DNA from: an uncultured bacterium
Lineage (GTDB): Bacteria; Planctomycetota; UBA1135; GCA-002748355
Direction of reading: 5' to 3'
Assembly (NCBI GenBank): GCA_937858895.1
Contig: CALLZN010000135.1
Span: 1-34,075, forward strand
Length of the DNA: 34,075 nt
Part shown: positions 23,736 through 32,209 of the stretch, in pieces
Position numbering within the stretch: the first letter of the stretch is position 1
Layout of the letters: each line of letters begins with the position of its first letter
Position numbers and translations under genes: made by a program
The notes under the pieces: generated by a model
Database searches by the model: none
What the model was told of the DNA's origin: nothing
Seen by the model: the letters and a program-made list of their open reading frames with translations, nothing else

Positions 23736-24866
23736 TCAGCGCCCGACCACAGCCGCGAGGCCCGGCGTCGAAGCAAGCCGGTTGGAGCCGAGCACGGCGA
23801 AGTCTTGCATCAGCAATTGTGCGCCGATGAGTCCGGCGTCGTTCGGCACTGGAATGCGCAGTTCGCGCGTACCGTCGGCTTGACTGGCAAAGCCGAGCAC
23901 GATCAAGGGCTTGACCAGCAATTGTGGCCCGCCGAGGTCGAGGCCCTCCTCTTCGCTTCCGATCACGCGGACGCACGCACTGTTGCCGGCGACCATGTGC
24001 GACACCGTCACGACCTGACCGTTCGGGGCCATCGTGCCGACGCCTTCGATCCAAGGCGCGGAGCTGAGCCCGCCAGCAAAGCCCACGCCGAAGTCGGCAA
24101 AGCCAAAGCGCGGCCGCTCGGCAACGACGCGCTCGATACTCGCCATGAGCCCAATGTCGTGGAGGTCGGGCTGGAAGGACAAACCGACGACCGGCTCACC
24201 GCGCGTCGTGCGGTCGATATTGATGAAGGGCGCCTCGACGTTGTCGAAGAGACCCAGCCACACGACTTCTTGCACGACCCCACCGAGACGACGGACTTCG
24301 TCGACGAGCTTTTGGGTGGACACGCTGCCGCTGTCGGATGGACTCAGCGTGACGGAGCCAACGCTCGAGATCCGCTTGCCGGCGACTTCGCGCACGAGCG
24401 TGACCAGGACCGTCTCGGTCCGCGTCACTGGGCCATTGCGCGGACAACGGAAGGCCTGACCCGAGACCTTGGTCTGGAGCGTGGACGTAAGCGTTCGAGT
24501 GGCACTCGCTGTGACACGCAGGCCGGCATCGTCGATCGCAAAGGCGACGCCCTTGATCGCGGGCGGACCCGCGACGAGCTCGAGCGTGCGCGTATCGATG
24601 CGTCGATAACTGACCAAAGCGGCCTTGAGCGCCGCTTCGATCAGCGCGCTGACGGCCGCTGCGTCGAGGCCAGCCTTGAGAGGCACGGCAATCTTCTTGT
24701 CGAGGATGCGCAGCAAAAAGCGCGACTCCTCTTTCTTGCTGTTGACGCCGAGGGTCTTGCCGTCCTCGACGACGAGGCGGGGATCCACTTGCGTCAAGCC
24801 CAGTCGCTGAGCGACCAAGAATGCCAGGCCGCAAAGTGCAATTGTGAACCGTTGTTGAGTCTGCAT
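23736..24866 (-). CDS. Secreted protein with C-terminal module, ECF operon 2
   Basis: A 376-aa protein with AAAAGGAGA well placed before the ATG. The N-terminus (QRFTIALCGLAFLVAQRLGLTQ) is a signal peptide without a clear cleavage motif. The mid part (VVEDGKTLGVNSKKEES, LVEDVRR-like helices, LSPSDSGSVSTQKLVDEVRRLGG) is not recognised. From about residue 210 (FDNVEAPFINIDRTTRGEP) to the end is all beta, finishing with RELRIPVPNDAGLIGAQLLMQDFAVLGSNRLASTPGLAAVVG. That ending parallels the C-terminal module of three other secreted proteins in this window. It follows the anti-sigma gene by 99 bp on the same strand, so it may be part of, or a target of, the sigma operon. A perfect palindrome ACAATATTGT (24919-24928) lies in the gap. 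Confidence 0.62.
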   Translation of the reverse strand: MQTQQRFTIALCGLAFLVAQRLGLTQVDPRLVVEDGKTLGVNSKKEESRFLLRILDKKIAVPLKAGLDAAAVSALIEAALKAALVSYRRIDTRTLELVAGPPAIKGVAFAIDDAGLRVTASATRTLTSTLQTKVSGQAFRCPRNGPVTRTETVLVTLVREVAGKRISSVGSVTLSPSDSGSVSTQKLVDEVRRLGGVVQEVVWLGLFDNVEAPFINIDRTTRGEPVVGLSFQPDLHDIGLMASIERVVAERPRFGFADFGVGFAGGLSSAPWIEGVGTMAPNGQVVTVSHMVAGNSACVRVIGSEEEGLDLGGPQLLVKPLIVLGFASQADGTRELRIPVPNDAGLIGAQLLMQDFAVLGSNRLASTPGLAAVVGR

Positions 24867-24965
24867 CTAGGATCTCCTTTTGCCCATCCAAGAGCGCGCG
24901 GAGGTCCTTTGCTTACCAACAATATTGTCTTGCAGCAGGCGACGGACGCGTTGTCCGCCACCGCT

Positions 24966-25826
24966 TCAGCGTGGCAGCTCCACGACGAGAGCCCCCGCCT
25001 GAAAGTCAGAGAACTCTGCGCGCAGCCCGTCGATCAAGCCGCCTGTTCTCGAGCGCTCGAAGCACAGCTGTGCCCGGCGCCGCGACGCTTCCACGTCGAT
25101 CGGTGATGGCGAGCGAAGCACGACGAGGGCCTCTGTCGTCCGGGACTCGAGCTCGAAGTCGAGACCCTCGCTCGGCGGAATGCGCACGGACGCGCGTGGC
25201 GGTAGCGGCTGCTCGAGGTCATACGTCTCGAACACCGGATGCGGATAGAGGCTCGCGACTTCACCAGTCCTGTCGACCTTTAAAATCACGACGTAGGTCG
25301 TGACGCTCGCGTCAACGCGGAAGAAGCCGCGGGCAAGATCACTCGACCGCAGCTTCTCTTGCGGCACGTAGGATAGGAACTCGACGCTTGCAGACGGACG
25401 ACGCACGGCCTCGAAGACGAACCAAGTCGCTGCCGCGATGATGATCGCTGCGGCGGCCAAGAGCGTGCGTCGAGCGGCAGACCTTCGCTGGGGTATCGGC
25501 CCTTCGACCACGCCCCGGGGATCGTCGAGCTCGAGCGTCGAAGGCCTTGGCAGACCCGCTCCGAGGAGGCGGCGTGTACGTTCGTCCATGGTGACAGCGA
25601 GCGGAGCAGCTAGCGACGCCCTGCTGTCCTTGCATGCAACTGCACCCGCGGCCACAAGGAAGTCTTCGAAGTCGACGGTGGTCGAGACTTGTTGTCGACA
25701 GATCGTACAAGTGGCCAGATGCGCCAGCAGGTCGTCGCGCGCGGCGCTGTCAAGTCCACCGTCGAGTCCACCGTCGAGCTCACCGTCGACGTAAGCGAGC
25801 AACAACCTCGCCTCTGGATGCGTCAT
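24966..25826 (-). CDS. Zinc-finger anti-sigma factor with DUF4384-like domain
   Basis: A 286-aa membrane protein translated by ATGA overlap with the sigma gene (25823-25826) and preceded by GGGAGGAGG. Residues 1-45 are an anti-sigma domain with the zinc ligands H36, C40 and C43 in HLATCTIC. A transmembrane helix is at about 121-138 (LLAAAAIIIAAATWFVF). The outer domain contains GFFRVDASVTTYVVILKVDRTGEVASLYPHPVFETYDLEQPL and RASVRIPP; the series of a strand ending in a V-D-x-x-G-x-V turn then a L-Y-P step resembles DUF4384, a domain often joined to caspase-like or kinase proteins. It should hold the sigma factor at the membrane until an envelope signal releases it. Residues 15-26 are a repeat of DGGL encoded by 12-bp units. 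Confidence 0.82.
   Translation of the reverse strand: MTHPEARLLLAYVDGELDGGLDGGLDSAARDDLLAHLATCTICRQQVSTTVDFEDFLVAAGAVACKDSRASLAAPLAVTMDERTRRLLGAGLPRPSTLELDDPRGVVEGPIPQRRSAARRTLLAAAAIIIAAATWFVFEAVRRPSASVEFLSYVPQEKLRSSDLARGFFRVDASVTTYVVILKVDRTGEVASLYPHPVFETYDLEQPLPPRASVRIPPSEGLDFELESRTTEALVVLRSPSPIDVEASRRRAQLCFERSRTGGLIDGLRAEFSDFQAGALVVELPR
25749..25784 (-). repeat. 3 x 12-bp in-frame tandem repeat in anti-sigma gene
   Basis: On the plus strand three 12-bp units, GTCAAGTCCACC, GTCGAGTCCACC and GTCGAGCTCACC, differ by one or two bases. On the coding (minus) strand they give GELD, GGLD, GGLD in the helix just before the zinc-binding HxxxCxxC of the anti-sigma factor. Confidence 0.93.
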
Positions 25827-26452
25827 GCCTCCTCCCCGAACTCGTCGAAGCCCGCCAGCCGCAGGCAGGCGCGCATGCGGCGACTGAGCCTGAAGACACT
25901 CTGCGCGACGGCATTTTCATTGCTCTCGATCGCCAACGCGACCTCCTTCGTGCTCATGCCCTGCCGATAGCGCAGCTCGAAGACTTGGCGTTCGCGCGGC
26001 GGAAGGCGCTGCGAACATTGTTCGATGGCATCGCCGGCAACAACGCCCGGCCCATGATCCGCGCTCAGTTGCGGCGGCACAAGCGAAGCGTCCACGCGTC
26101 CGGACGCTGCGAGCCGTCGTCGCTTGACCAAGTCACGGAGTTGCCAGGCAACGTAGCCAGCGAAGCTCGACTGCACGAGCTCCGGCAAGATCGCGAGCTT
26201 GTCCAAAAGGCGCAAGACGAGGTCCTGGTGGATGTCGAGGACTTCGTTGTCCTCACGAACACCGAGGCGTCGACACGTGCGCTCGATGAAAGCGCTGTAG
26301 GCATGCAAGAGATCGGCGCCCGCATCAGCGTCGCCGCTTCGCCAGCGTCGCAAGAGGTGGCCGTCCCGCGTGGCCGCCTCGCCAGGTGAGCGTCGAGGCG
26401 CTAAGCTGGAAGCTGCCACGCGTTCATCCTGTTTGTCGGCTTGGTCCGCCAC
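25823..26452 (-). CDS. ECF-type RNA polymerase sigma factor (operon 2)
   Basis: A 209-aa sigma factor. GTG 26452 gives the longest frame; GTG 26419, with AGGA upstream, is an alternative that removes 11 residues outside the domain. Region 2: DGHLLRRWRSGDADAGADLLHAYSAFIERTCRRLG, then LDIHQDLVLRLLDKLAILP and FAGYVAWQLRDLVKRRRL. Region 4: LPPRERQVFELRYRQGMSTKEVALAIESNENAVAQSVFRLSRRMRACL. The linker lacks extra domains. It probably drives its own operon and perhaps the divergent TPR-CHAT gene, 118 bp away. A promoter match cannot be shown by eye. Confidence 0.92.
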   Translation of the reverse strand: MADQADKQDERVAASSLAPRRSPGEAATRDGHLLRRWRSGDADAGADLLHAYSAFIERTCRRLGVREDNEVLDIHQDLVLRLLDKLAILPELVQSSFAGYVAWQLRDLVKRRRLAASGRVDASLVPPQLSADHGPGVVAGDAIEQCSQRLPPRERQVFELRYRQGMSTKEVALAIESNENAVAQSVFRLSRRMRACLRLAGFDEFGEEA

Positions 26453-26570
26453 ATTGGAAGCATACTTGGCACCGGCAGTTGCCGGCCTTTCCTTCTCGGC
26501 CTTGTTGCCCCGTTCATCGGGACCACGTCCCTCTCAAGAGCCGGAAGCGAGCGGCGGCTTACGCCGACCT

Positions 26571-29500
26571 GTGAAGTTTTTTCCTTCGCGCCTCAGACCT
26601 CGCGGTGCTGCACTTCCGATGCTCGCTATCCTCGCCTTCGCACTGCTCACCCTAACTGGTCTGCCGCAAGGCAAGGTCATGGATGACGCGGGCGCGCGCG
26701 CCCGCGAAGCCGTCGCCACGGCCGAGAAAGAACACGGGCCCGACCACCTCGAAACTGCCAAGGCACTGAAGCAGCTTGGCGCCGTGCTCTACGTCGCCGG
26801 ACGAGCAAGCGAGGCCAAGGGGCCGATCCTTCGCGCGATCACGATCTTCACGAAGCTCGAAGCCAACGACCATTTGCCCTCGGCGCTGCTCCACTCCGGC
26901 GCAATCCACCAGCAGCTCGGCGACCTCGATGCCGCCCGCACTGCCTTCGAGCAATCGCTCGCCGCCGCCGAACGAACGCTGCCGGCTGGTCAGTCAGCGG
27001 TCGCCGCAGCTGTGAATTCTCTCGGAGTCCTCGATCTGACGCTCGGACAGTTCGCGTCCGCACGGAAGAACTTCGAGCGCGCCCTCGCCATTTGGGCAGA
27101 GTCCAAGGCAGCGCCTCTTACCTTTGTCGCTATGGCCGAGAACAACCTCGCGGCGACGCTCAGCGAGCTCGGCGACGTCGCCACGGCGCGCCACCACGCC
27201 GAAGCAGCTGTGGCGAAGATGATCGAAGCCAAGCCCGCGGGGTCCTCGGGTTCATGGATGATCGGCTGGTTCCGATCCAACCTCGGCAGCGTCTACTTCA
27301 ATCTCGGCATGTACGAACTTGCTCGTGCCACGATCGAGCGCGCCATCGCCGAGCTGGACGCGAGCGTGAGCGCGCAGCACTTTCGAAGCGCCGAAGCGCG
27401 GATACGCTTGGCATGGGTCAGCCTCGCGCAATATGCAGCGCCCGAGGCCATTCGTTTGATCACCGATGCCCTGCCGGTGCTCCAAGGCCAACTGGGGCCG
27501 CGCCATGAGCTCGTGATTCAGGGCCACGCAGCGTTGTCGACAGCCTACCGCTTTGCCGACGAGCCGGCGCGCGCCCTCGACGAAGCGCGGACCACAACGC
27601 AACTGTGGCTCGAAACGCGCGGGCCGAACCATCCGAGCACAGTCTGCGCACGCCAAACAGAGATCGAAGCCTTGCTCGCGGTCAACAATTTTGGCGATGC
27701 GGCTCGAGTCGCCAAGGACCTCGTCCCTGACCACGAACGCATCTTCGGCGTCATGCATGCGACGACGGCAGCGGCCTGCTTCTGGGCCGCCAACGTCGCT
27801 TGGAAACAGGGCGACGACGGCGGCGCCGAGGCGCTCTTCACACGCGCGTTGTCGATCTGGGAAACCTGTGGATTAGGTAGCAATGACCAAGCCCTGCGCA
27901 CGCGGCTCATGCTCGCGATCGCCAAGTGGCTCACCGGCGACAACGCATCGGCCTTGGCGCTCCTCGAACGCAATCTGCGTGAGACGAGCCGCGCCTTGAC
28001 ACACCACACAGCGGCCCTCATCGATGCCAAGCGACTCTGGCTCGTCGCCCAGCATCGCTTCAACTTGCACATGCTGTTGTCCATCGCCGCGCGATCAGGC
28101 ATGGACGCGGCGCGTCAACACACAGCAATCGTCGCGTTCAAGGACCAGTTGACGAGGGGCGTCACCCAGAGTCGGGCATGGTTGCGTCGACGCCATGATG
28201 CCACGGCCATCGAGATCGAAGCGCGCCTGCAGCGCGTCCTCGAAGACATGGCCGGTTTCGCGGTCTCGAACGGAGATCCGATGGCGAGGCAGGAGCGACT
28301 GGCGGCAGAGCGCGATGAGCTGTTACGGCGGCTCTCCTCGATGACCGCGACGGCGCTTGGCGGCGAGACGCGCGACGACGAGACAGCACCTGCGTGGCAA
28401 TCGTCGCTCGATGCGGATGCCGTCTTCATCGACTTCGTTTGTTACTGGGACGTATCGAGGCGCGACGCAGTGGATGCGCCGCCTCGCTCGCGCTTCCTCG
28501 ATTCGGTTGATGGTGACTTGGAGACGAAGTACCAACTCGCAGCCTTCGTGATCGCCAAAGGGGCGACTACAAGGCGCATCGAGCTCGGGTCGGTCGCCGA
28601 AGTCGAAGCGGCGCTTCGCAGTTACAGCGCTCTGATCGCTCGAAGCACCGGCCCGGCCGACGCTGTGACCAAGAAGGCTCTGCAGCGCGCGACGACAGCC
28701 GTGATGCGCTTCTGGAAGCCCCTCGGCGATGCCATCCGTGGTGCCATCCGTGGTGCCAGCCGTGATGCCAGCCGTGATGTCGCCGGAGATGCGAAGCGCA
28801 TCTTCATCTGTCCCGATGGGCCGATCGCTTCGCTGCCCTTTGCTGCGCTTCCGGGTCCGGACGGTGACTTTTTAGTTGAGCACTACGAGTTCGTGCAGAT
28901 CCCTTCGGCCTACACCCTCGCCGAGAAGCGAAGGCCAGCGCCCTCGTTCAGCGCCTTGCTCGTTGGCGACGTGGACTTCGCGGCCATCAATGGAGCGACG
29001 AGCAGTGAACGCAGCGCAGCGAGACCCAAGGCTTTCCACGCGCTGCCCGAATCGGCCCACGAAGTCGAAGCCATCGCTCGTCTCGCCACTGAGGGTGAAG
29101 TGGAGATCCTTCGCGGTCGAGATGTCACGAAAGCGAAGCTACGCGAGGCGGTCGTCGGCAAGGCCGTCGTGCACTTCGCGACGCACGGCTACTTCGTTCC
29201 TGATCCGGGAGCGAGTCGCTTTCTCGACGCGCTCAAGTCCTTGAGTGGCGGAATCGACATGCCTTCGTCGCCTGAGCATTTGTCGGGTCTCGGGGGCAGC
29301 GGTGGCATTGCCCTGTCGGGCGCCAACAGCGGCGCGCCGACGGACTGCCTCACCATCGACGAAGCGGCCTGGCTCGATCTGTCGGCCGCAGAACTGGTCG
29401 TGTTGTCGGCGTGTCAATCCGGCCTCGGTCATGCTGTGGACGGCGATCAAATGATGGGGCTTCGTCGCTCCTTGCGCCTCGCCGGCGCACGCAGGAGCTT

Positions 29501-29696
29501 GACGACGCTGTGGCGCGTCGACGATGCGGCCACGCGCCGGCTCATCGTGGACTTCTATCGACGACACGTGACCGACGGGCTCGAAGTAGCACGAGCGCTT
29601 CGTGAAGCACAACTCACCATGCTCCGGCAGAATCGTTCTGAGCACGGCGATCCGATGCCGGGGACATGGGGCGCGCTCTTGGTCGAAGGCCGCTGA
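26571..29696 (+). CDS. Exported TPR-CHAT caspase-like protein
   Basis: A 1041-aa protein from GTG 26571, chosen because it gives a signal-like N-terminus (VKFFPSRLRPRG then ALPMLAILAFALLTLTGL); ATG 26619 is an alternative, and the frame is open back to 26370 across the sigma start. Residues about 40-500 are tetratricopeptide repeats (KALKQLGAVLYVAGRASEAK; AAVNSLGVLDLTLGQFASARK; NNLAATLSELGDVATAR). The C-terminal 390 residues are a CHAT domain, a clan CD caspase-like peptidase: ICPDGPIASLPFAALPG, VVHFATHGYF with His872 of the dyad, VVLSACQSGLG with nucleophile Cys948, and GARRSLTTLWRVDDAATRRLIVDFY. Both catalytic residues are present, so a protease is likely. TPRs usually recruit regulators or substrates. 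Export to the periplasm is inferred from the N-terminus. It diverges from the ECF/anti-sigma operon. Confidence 0.88.
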   Translation: MKFFPSRLRPRGAALPMLAILAFALLTLTGLPQGKVMDDAGARAREAVATAEKEHGPDHLETAKALKQLGAVLYVAGRASEAKGPILRAITIFTKLEANDHLPSALLHSGAIHQQLGDLDAARTAFEQSLAAAERTLPAGQSAVAAAVNSLGVLDLTLGQFASARKNFERALAIWAESKAAPLTFVAMAENNLAATLSELGDVATARHHAEAAVAKMIEAKPAGSSGSWMIGWFRSNLGSVYFNLGMYELARATIERAIAELDASVSAQHFRSAEARIRLAWVSLAQYAAPEAIRLITDALPVLQGQLGPRHELVIQGHAALSTAYRFADEPARALDEARTTTQLWLETRGPNHPSTVCARQTEIEALLAVNNFGDAARVAKDLVPDHERIFGVMHATTAAACFWAANVAWKQGDDGGAEALFTRALSIWETCGLGSNDQALRTRLMLAIAKWLTGDNASALALLERNLRETSRALTHHTAALIDAKRLWLVAQHRFNLHMLLSIAARSGMDAARQHTAIVAFKDQLTRGVTQSRAWLRRRHDATAIEIEARLQRVLEDMAGFAVSNGDPMARQERLAAERDELLRRLSSMTATALGGETRDDETAPAWQSSLDADAVFIDFVCYWDVSRRDAVDAPPRSRFLDSVDGDLETKYQLAAFVIAKGATTRRIELGSVAEVEAALRSYSALIARSTGPADAVTKKALQRATTAVMRFWKPLGDAIRGAIRGASRDASRDVAGDAKRIFICPDGPIASLPFAALPGPDGDFLVEHYEFVQIPSAYTLAEKRRPAPSFSALLVGDVDFAAINGATSSERSAARPKAFHALPESAHEVEAIARLATEGEVEILRGRDVTKAKLREAVVGKAVVHFATHGYFVPDPGASRFLDALKSLSGGIDMPSSPEHLSGLGGSGGIALSGANSGAPTDCLTIDEAAWLDLSAAELVVLSACQSGLGHAVDGDQMMGLRRSLRLAGARRSLTTLWRVDDAATRRLIVDFYRRHVTDGLEVARALREAQLTMLRQNRSEHGDPMPGTWGALLVEGR
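28728..28775 (+). repeat. 4 x 12-bp in-frame tandem repeat in CHAT gene
   Basis: Units GATGCCATCCGT, GGTGCCATCCGT, GGTGCCAGCCGT and GATGCCAGCCGT lie end to end, encoding DAIR, GAIR, GASR, DASR. They sit in the linker between the helical region and the first core CHAT strand (IFICPDGP), where length can vary safely. Confidence 0.95.
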
Positions 29697-29744
29697 CCTA
29701 GCCCGGACTATTGTGAGCGCCTAGCGCCGCGAGTGAGAACTACT

Positions 29745-31403
29745 ATGAGTCGTTCACACAAACTCTGGCTACAGGCCCTCGCAGGTACCGCACTGCTCAT
29801 CGCGTGCGGCCTGATCATCGTGCTCTTCACGACACCTTGGCAGGCCTTCGGCATCACGCCTTCCTTGGCCCCGAGCGCGATCCAAGCGAAAGAGATCATC
29901 GGCCGCGATGGGCCCGGGAGCCATGCGCCGGAACCGCCAAGCCAAACGCAACCGCGAAGCGCGGCGACAGTTGCCCCTGCAGATGAAGCGCGCTTCCGCA
30001 TCGTCGACAAGGAGACCCGTGCGCCAATCGCAGGTGCGAAGCTAGCAGAAAGCGAACTCGACCTCCCTTGGTTCGACGTCGAGGCGGCGACGACGCTCGC
30101 GACCTCGGATGAACGAGGTCTGATCTCGATCCCGAGTGGCAACGCGACGCCGCGCTCTTCGTCGGGGCGCATTGTCATTGCCGAGGGCTATGCCGTAACG
30201 ATCTACCCGACGATGCCGCCGACTGGCCACACCGAGGAGCCCTTCGAAGTTCCGCTGCAAAGGGCAGGGACGCTGCGCGTGCGCTGCATCGATCCGAACG
30301 GCCGCCCGATCGCCAAGTGTCAAGTCGTCTGCGAACCGCAGTCATCGCTCTTGGACCCAACGGGACTACGGTGCGTCGTCGGCAACCTATCGAGCAAGCA
30401 ACCCGTGTGGGTCGGCACGACCGACAGCGCTGGCTTCGCTACGCTGCGGCACGTCACCAGTCGCGCGCTGTGCGTGACGGCGTCGCATGCGCAGTGGATC
30501 GCCAAATCGCCACACGATGTCGTTGAAGGGCACTTGACTGGCCGTGATTCAATCCTAACGGGGGTGGCGCCGACCTTGACCATCGTCATGGTACCGATCG
30601 TCGGTGCTGCCTTCGTGCTACCGCAGGCAGCCCCGCCTGGCACGACCGTGCTTTCGCTTTACGGCGCGAGCGACATGACGACGAGGCGCACGGACCGCAG
30701 CGAGTTCATCCTTCGCGCTGCGTTTCCGAACGCCATCCACGTCGTGGCAGGCAGGCGTCGGGCGCACAAGACCGACGCAGGCTTGGCTGAAGTGCACGCA
30801 GTTCTCTCCAATGGTTGGCAGTGCAAGGGGAAGGCCATGCTCCAGCAGGTCGGTAGTATCGTCGCGACGCCACTTGTCGTTGTCGATGCACTGCCACTAT
30901 GCGATGTCTTGCTGCGCGTGAAGAACGCCGCGAATGCAATCGACCTGCTGATGGAGCACGACGGGCTGAGGGCGCGCTTCACAGTGACTTCGGGTGTCAA
31001 GAGGAGACTTCCTTGCGGCAAGTACTGGTTGACCGCCGCAGGGCTATTGAACGACATCCCTGGCGCGTGGAATGAGGACCACATCAAACTCGACCGTCCC
31101 AACTCGACGACGACGATCGATATCGACATGGGAGTCCACGTCCGTTCGCTGTCGTTCGTCGTCCGCCACGCGAACCCGCATTTGCAGACGACCAAAGTGT
31201 GGCTGAGCTGCAGCACGATTACTTTGAGGGGGTACCAGTCGATTACGCGTCGCGACGACGGCTACCGAATGCGACTGGGTTTGCCCTTCGGCCGTCTCAC
31301 GATCTCAGCGGACGCACTCGGTGGCAAGATCGAACAGATCATCGAAGTTCGAGCCGACATGCCGAACGAAGTCGAGCTCGTTATTCCGAGCGGCCGCAAT
31401 TGA
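29745..31403 (+). CDS. Membrane-anchored beta-sandwich (CarboxypepD_reg-like) protein
   Basis: A 552-aa protein from ATG 29745. One N-terminal hydrophobic segment, LWLQALAGTALLIACGLIIVLF (about 7-28), serves as an anchor; the Cys in LIAC could make it a lipoprotein. A Pro/Ser/Thr-rich linker follows to about residue 80. Then ARFRIVDKETRAPIAGAKL, GTLRVRCIDPNGRPIAKCQVVCEP and TDSAGFATLRHV are strand patterns of carboxypeptidase regulatory-like (transthyretin-type) domains, with RVRCIDPNGRPIA the clearest. The remainder is all-beta and unrecognised. The gene starts 48 bp after the CHAT stop on the same strand, so the two are probably co-expressed; it could be a partner or substrate of the protease (inference). 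Confidence 0.68.
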   Translation: MSRSHKLWLQALAGTALLIACGLIIVLFTTPWQAFGITPSLAPSAIQAKEIIGRDGPGSHAPEPPSQTQPRSAATVAPADEARFRIVDKETRAPIAGAKLAESELDLPWFDVEAATTLATSDERGLISIPSGNATPRSSSGRIVIAEGYAVTIYPTMPPTGHTEEPFEVPLQRAGTLRVRCIDPNGRPIAKCQVVCEPQSSLLDPTGLRCVVGNLSSKQPVWVGTTDSAGFATLRHVTSRALCVTASHAQWIAKSPHDVVEGHLTGRDSILTGVAPTLTIVMVPIVGAAFVLPQAAPPGTTVLSLYGASDMTTRRTDRSEFILRAAFPNAIHVVAGRRRAHKTDAGLAEVHAVLSNGWQCKGKAMLQQVGSIVATPLVVVDALPLCDVLLRVKNAANAIDLLMEHDGLRARFTVTSGVKRRLPCGKYWLTAAGLLNDIPGAWNEDHIKLDRPNSTTTIDIDMGVHVRSLSFVVRHANPHLQTTKVWLSCSTITLRGYQSITRRDDGYRMRLGLPFGRLTISADALGGKIEQIIEVRADMPNEVELVIPSGRN

Positions 31404-31445
31404 ACACCGGTGCGATGGCGATGCGCCGCGGTGCGCACCCCATAC

Positions 31446-32195
31446 TCAAAAGGGACGGTCCGTGCTCGGCAAGCGCCAGAAGTCGCCACGCAGTCCAACG
31501 GACCCGAAGATAGCCTGCGCCTCGGCCACGGTCCACTTGCGCCAATCGGGGTCGAGATGGCGCCCATACCAAGCGCGGGCGAGACACTGAACTCGATCGA
31601 TAGGAACAGCCTCGCCGCGCTGCAGCGCGTGCCGTTCGCACCACATGTCGATCTGCTCTGCGCTTACGAAGGGCTGCACGCTCGCACACCAAGCGCTCAC
31701 GTTGTTCCAGGCATCGCGCGGCGGCGTGCAGAAGTGGACGAGCAACGCCGCGTCGACAACTTCGCCCTCGCGCACATCGATGCGTACCGCCTCGTGCTCC
31801 CCCGCAAGGCGGGTGTGGATCACCACGTCCGTCGCGACCAGGGCACCAACTCCAAGCCCACACCAGAGGCACGGCGCCCACCACCCGGCGGCCGCAGCTT
31901 CGACCCATACATTCGTCGGCGTGCTCGAGAACGGATGTGCGATCCAGATCGCGTGCCTGCCGGGGTGCAGAACGAGACCGTGCCCACGATGCAAGCGTTC
32001 GAGCGCGGATTCGATCACGCTAGCGGGCTGGTCGAGATCGCTCGACAGTCGAGCGACGCTCGGGGCATGACCGCGCTCAATGAAGCTCGCTATGACATAC
32101 CTGTGCACCCGACCATCGATCGGGTCCGTCCATCCGGAGGTCGACCCTTCGGCGGCTGGTTCATCGGGGAAAGGCTCTGTCGGTGCGAGTCCCAC
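31446..32195 (-). CDS. MerB-like (alkylmercury lyase family) protein
   Basis: A 249-aa protein. The open frame extends to 32252, overlapping the upstream gene, but GTG 32195 has a near-perfect Shine-Dalgarno AAGGAGG that overlaps the TAA of that gene and is chosen. After a winged-helix-like N-terminus (APSVARLSSDLDQPASVIESALERLHRGHGLVL), the MerB-type core shows WWAPCLWCGLGVGALV, EGEVVDAALLVHFCTPPRDAWNNVSAWC and VSAEQIDMWCERH, ending DWRKWTVAEAQAIFGSVGLRGDFWRL. MerB cleaves C-Hg bonds with two Cys and an Asp; here WC is kept but the following Asp position is Gly, so organomercurial lyase activity is doubtful. Other mer genes are absent. It converges on the beta-sandwich protein gene. Confidence 0.78.
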   Translation of the reverse strand: MGLAPTEPFPDEPAAEGSTSGWTDPIDGRVHRYVIASFIERGHAPSVARLSSDLDQPASVIESALERLHRGHGLVLHPGRHAIWIAHPFSSTPTNVWVEAAAAGWWAPCLWCGLGVGALVATDVVIHTRLAGEHEAVRIDVREGEVVDAALLVHFCTPPRDAWNNVSAWCASVQPFVSAEQIDMWCERHALQRGEAVPIDRVQCLARAWYGRHLDPDWRKWTVAEAQAIFGSVGLRGDFWRLPSTDRPF

Positions 32196-32209
32196 TTCGA
32201 TCCTCCTTA
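32193..32209 (-). promoter_or_regulatory. Shine-Dalgarno overlapping upstream stop codon
   Basis: On the minus strand TAAGGAGGATCGAAGTG joins the TAA stop of the UbiA-family gene (32207-32209) to an excellent AAGGAGG Shine-Dalgarno and the GTG (32193-32195) of the MerB-like gene, with six bases between SD and start. It decides the GTG start and couples translation of the two genes. Confidence 0.85.

Noticed and set aside
23805..25106. 433-codon plus-strand open frame
   Set aside because: Runs antisense across two real genes and their spacer; no domain features.
22087..29696. Anti-phage defence island (hipBA plus TPR-CHAT)
   Set aside because: hipBA and the CHAT gene are separated by the sigma operon in the opposite direction, and the CHAT protein appears exported; no nuclease, helicase or CRISPR component is seen.
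31446..32195. Mercury-resistance operon
   Set aside because: Only one MerB-like gene, missing a key residue, with no merR, merT, merP or merA.
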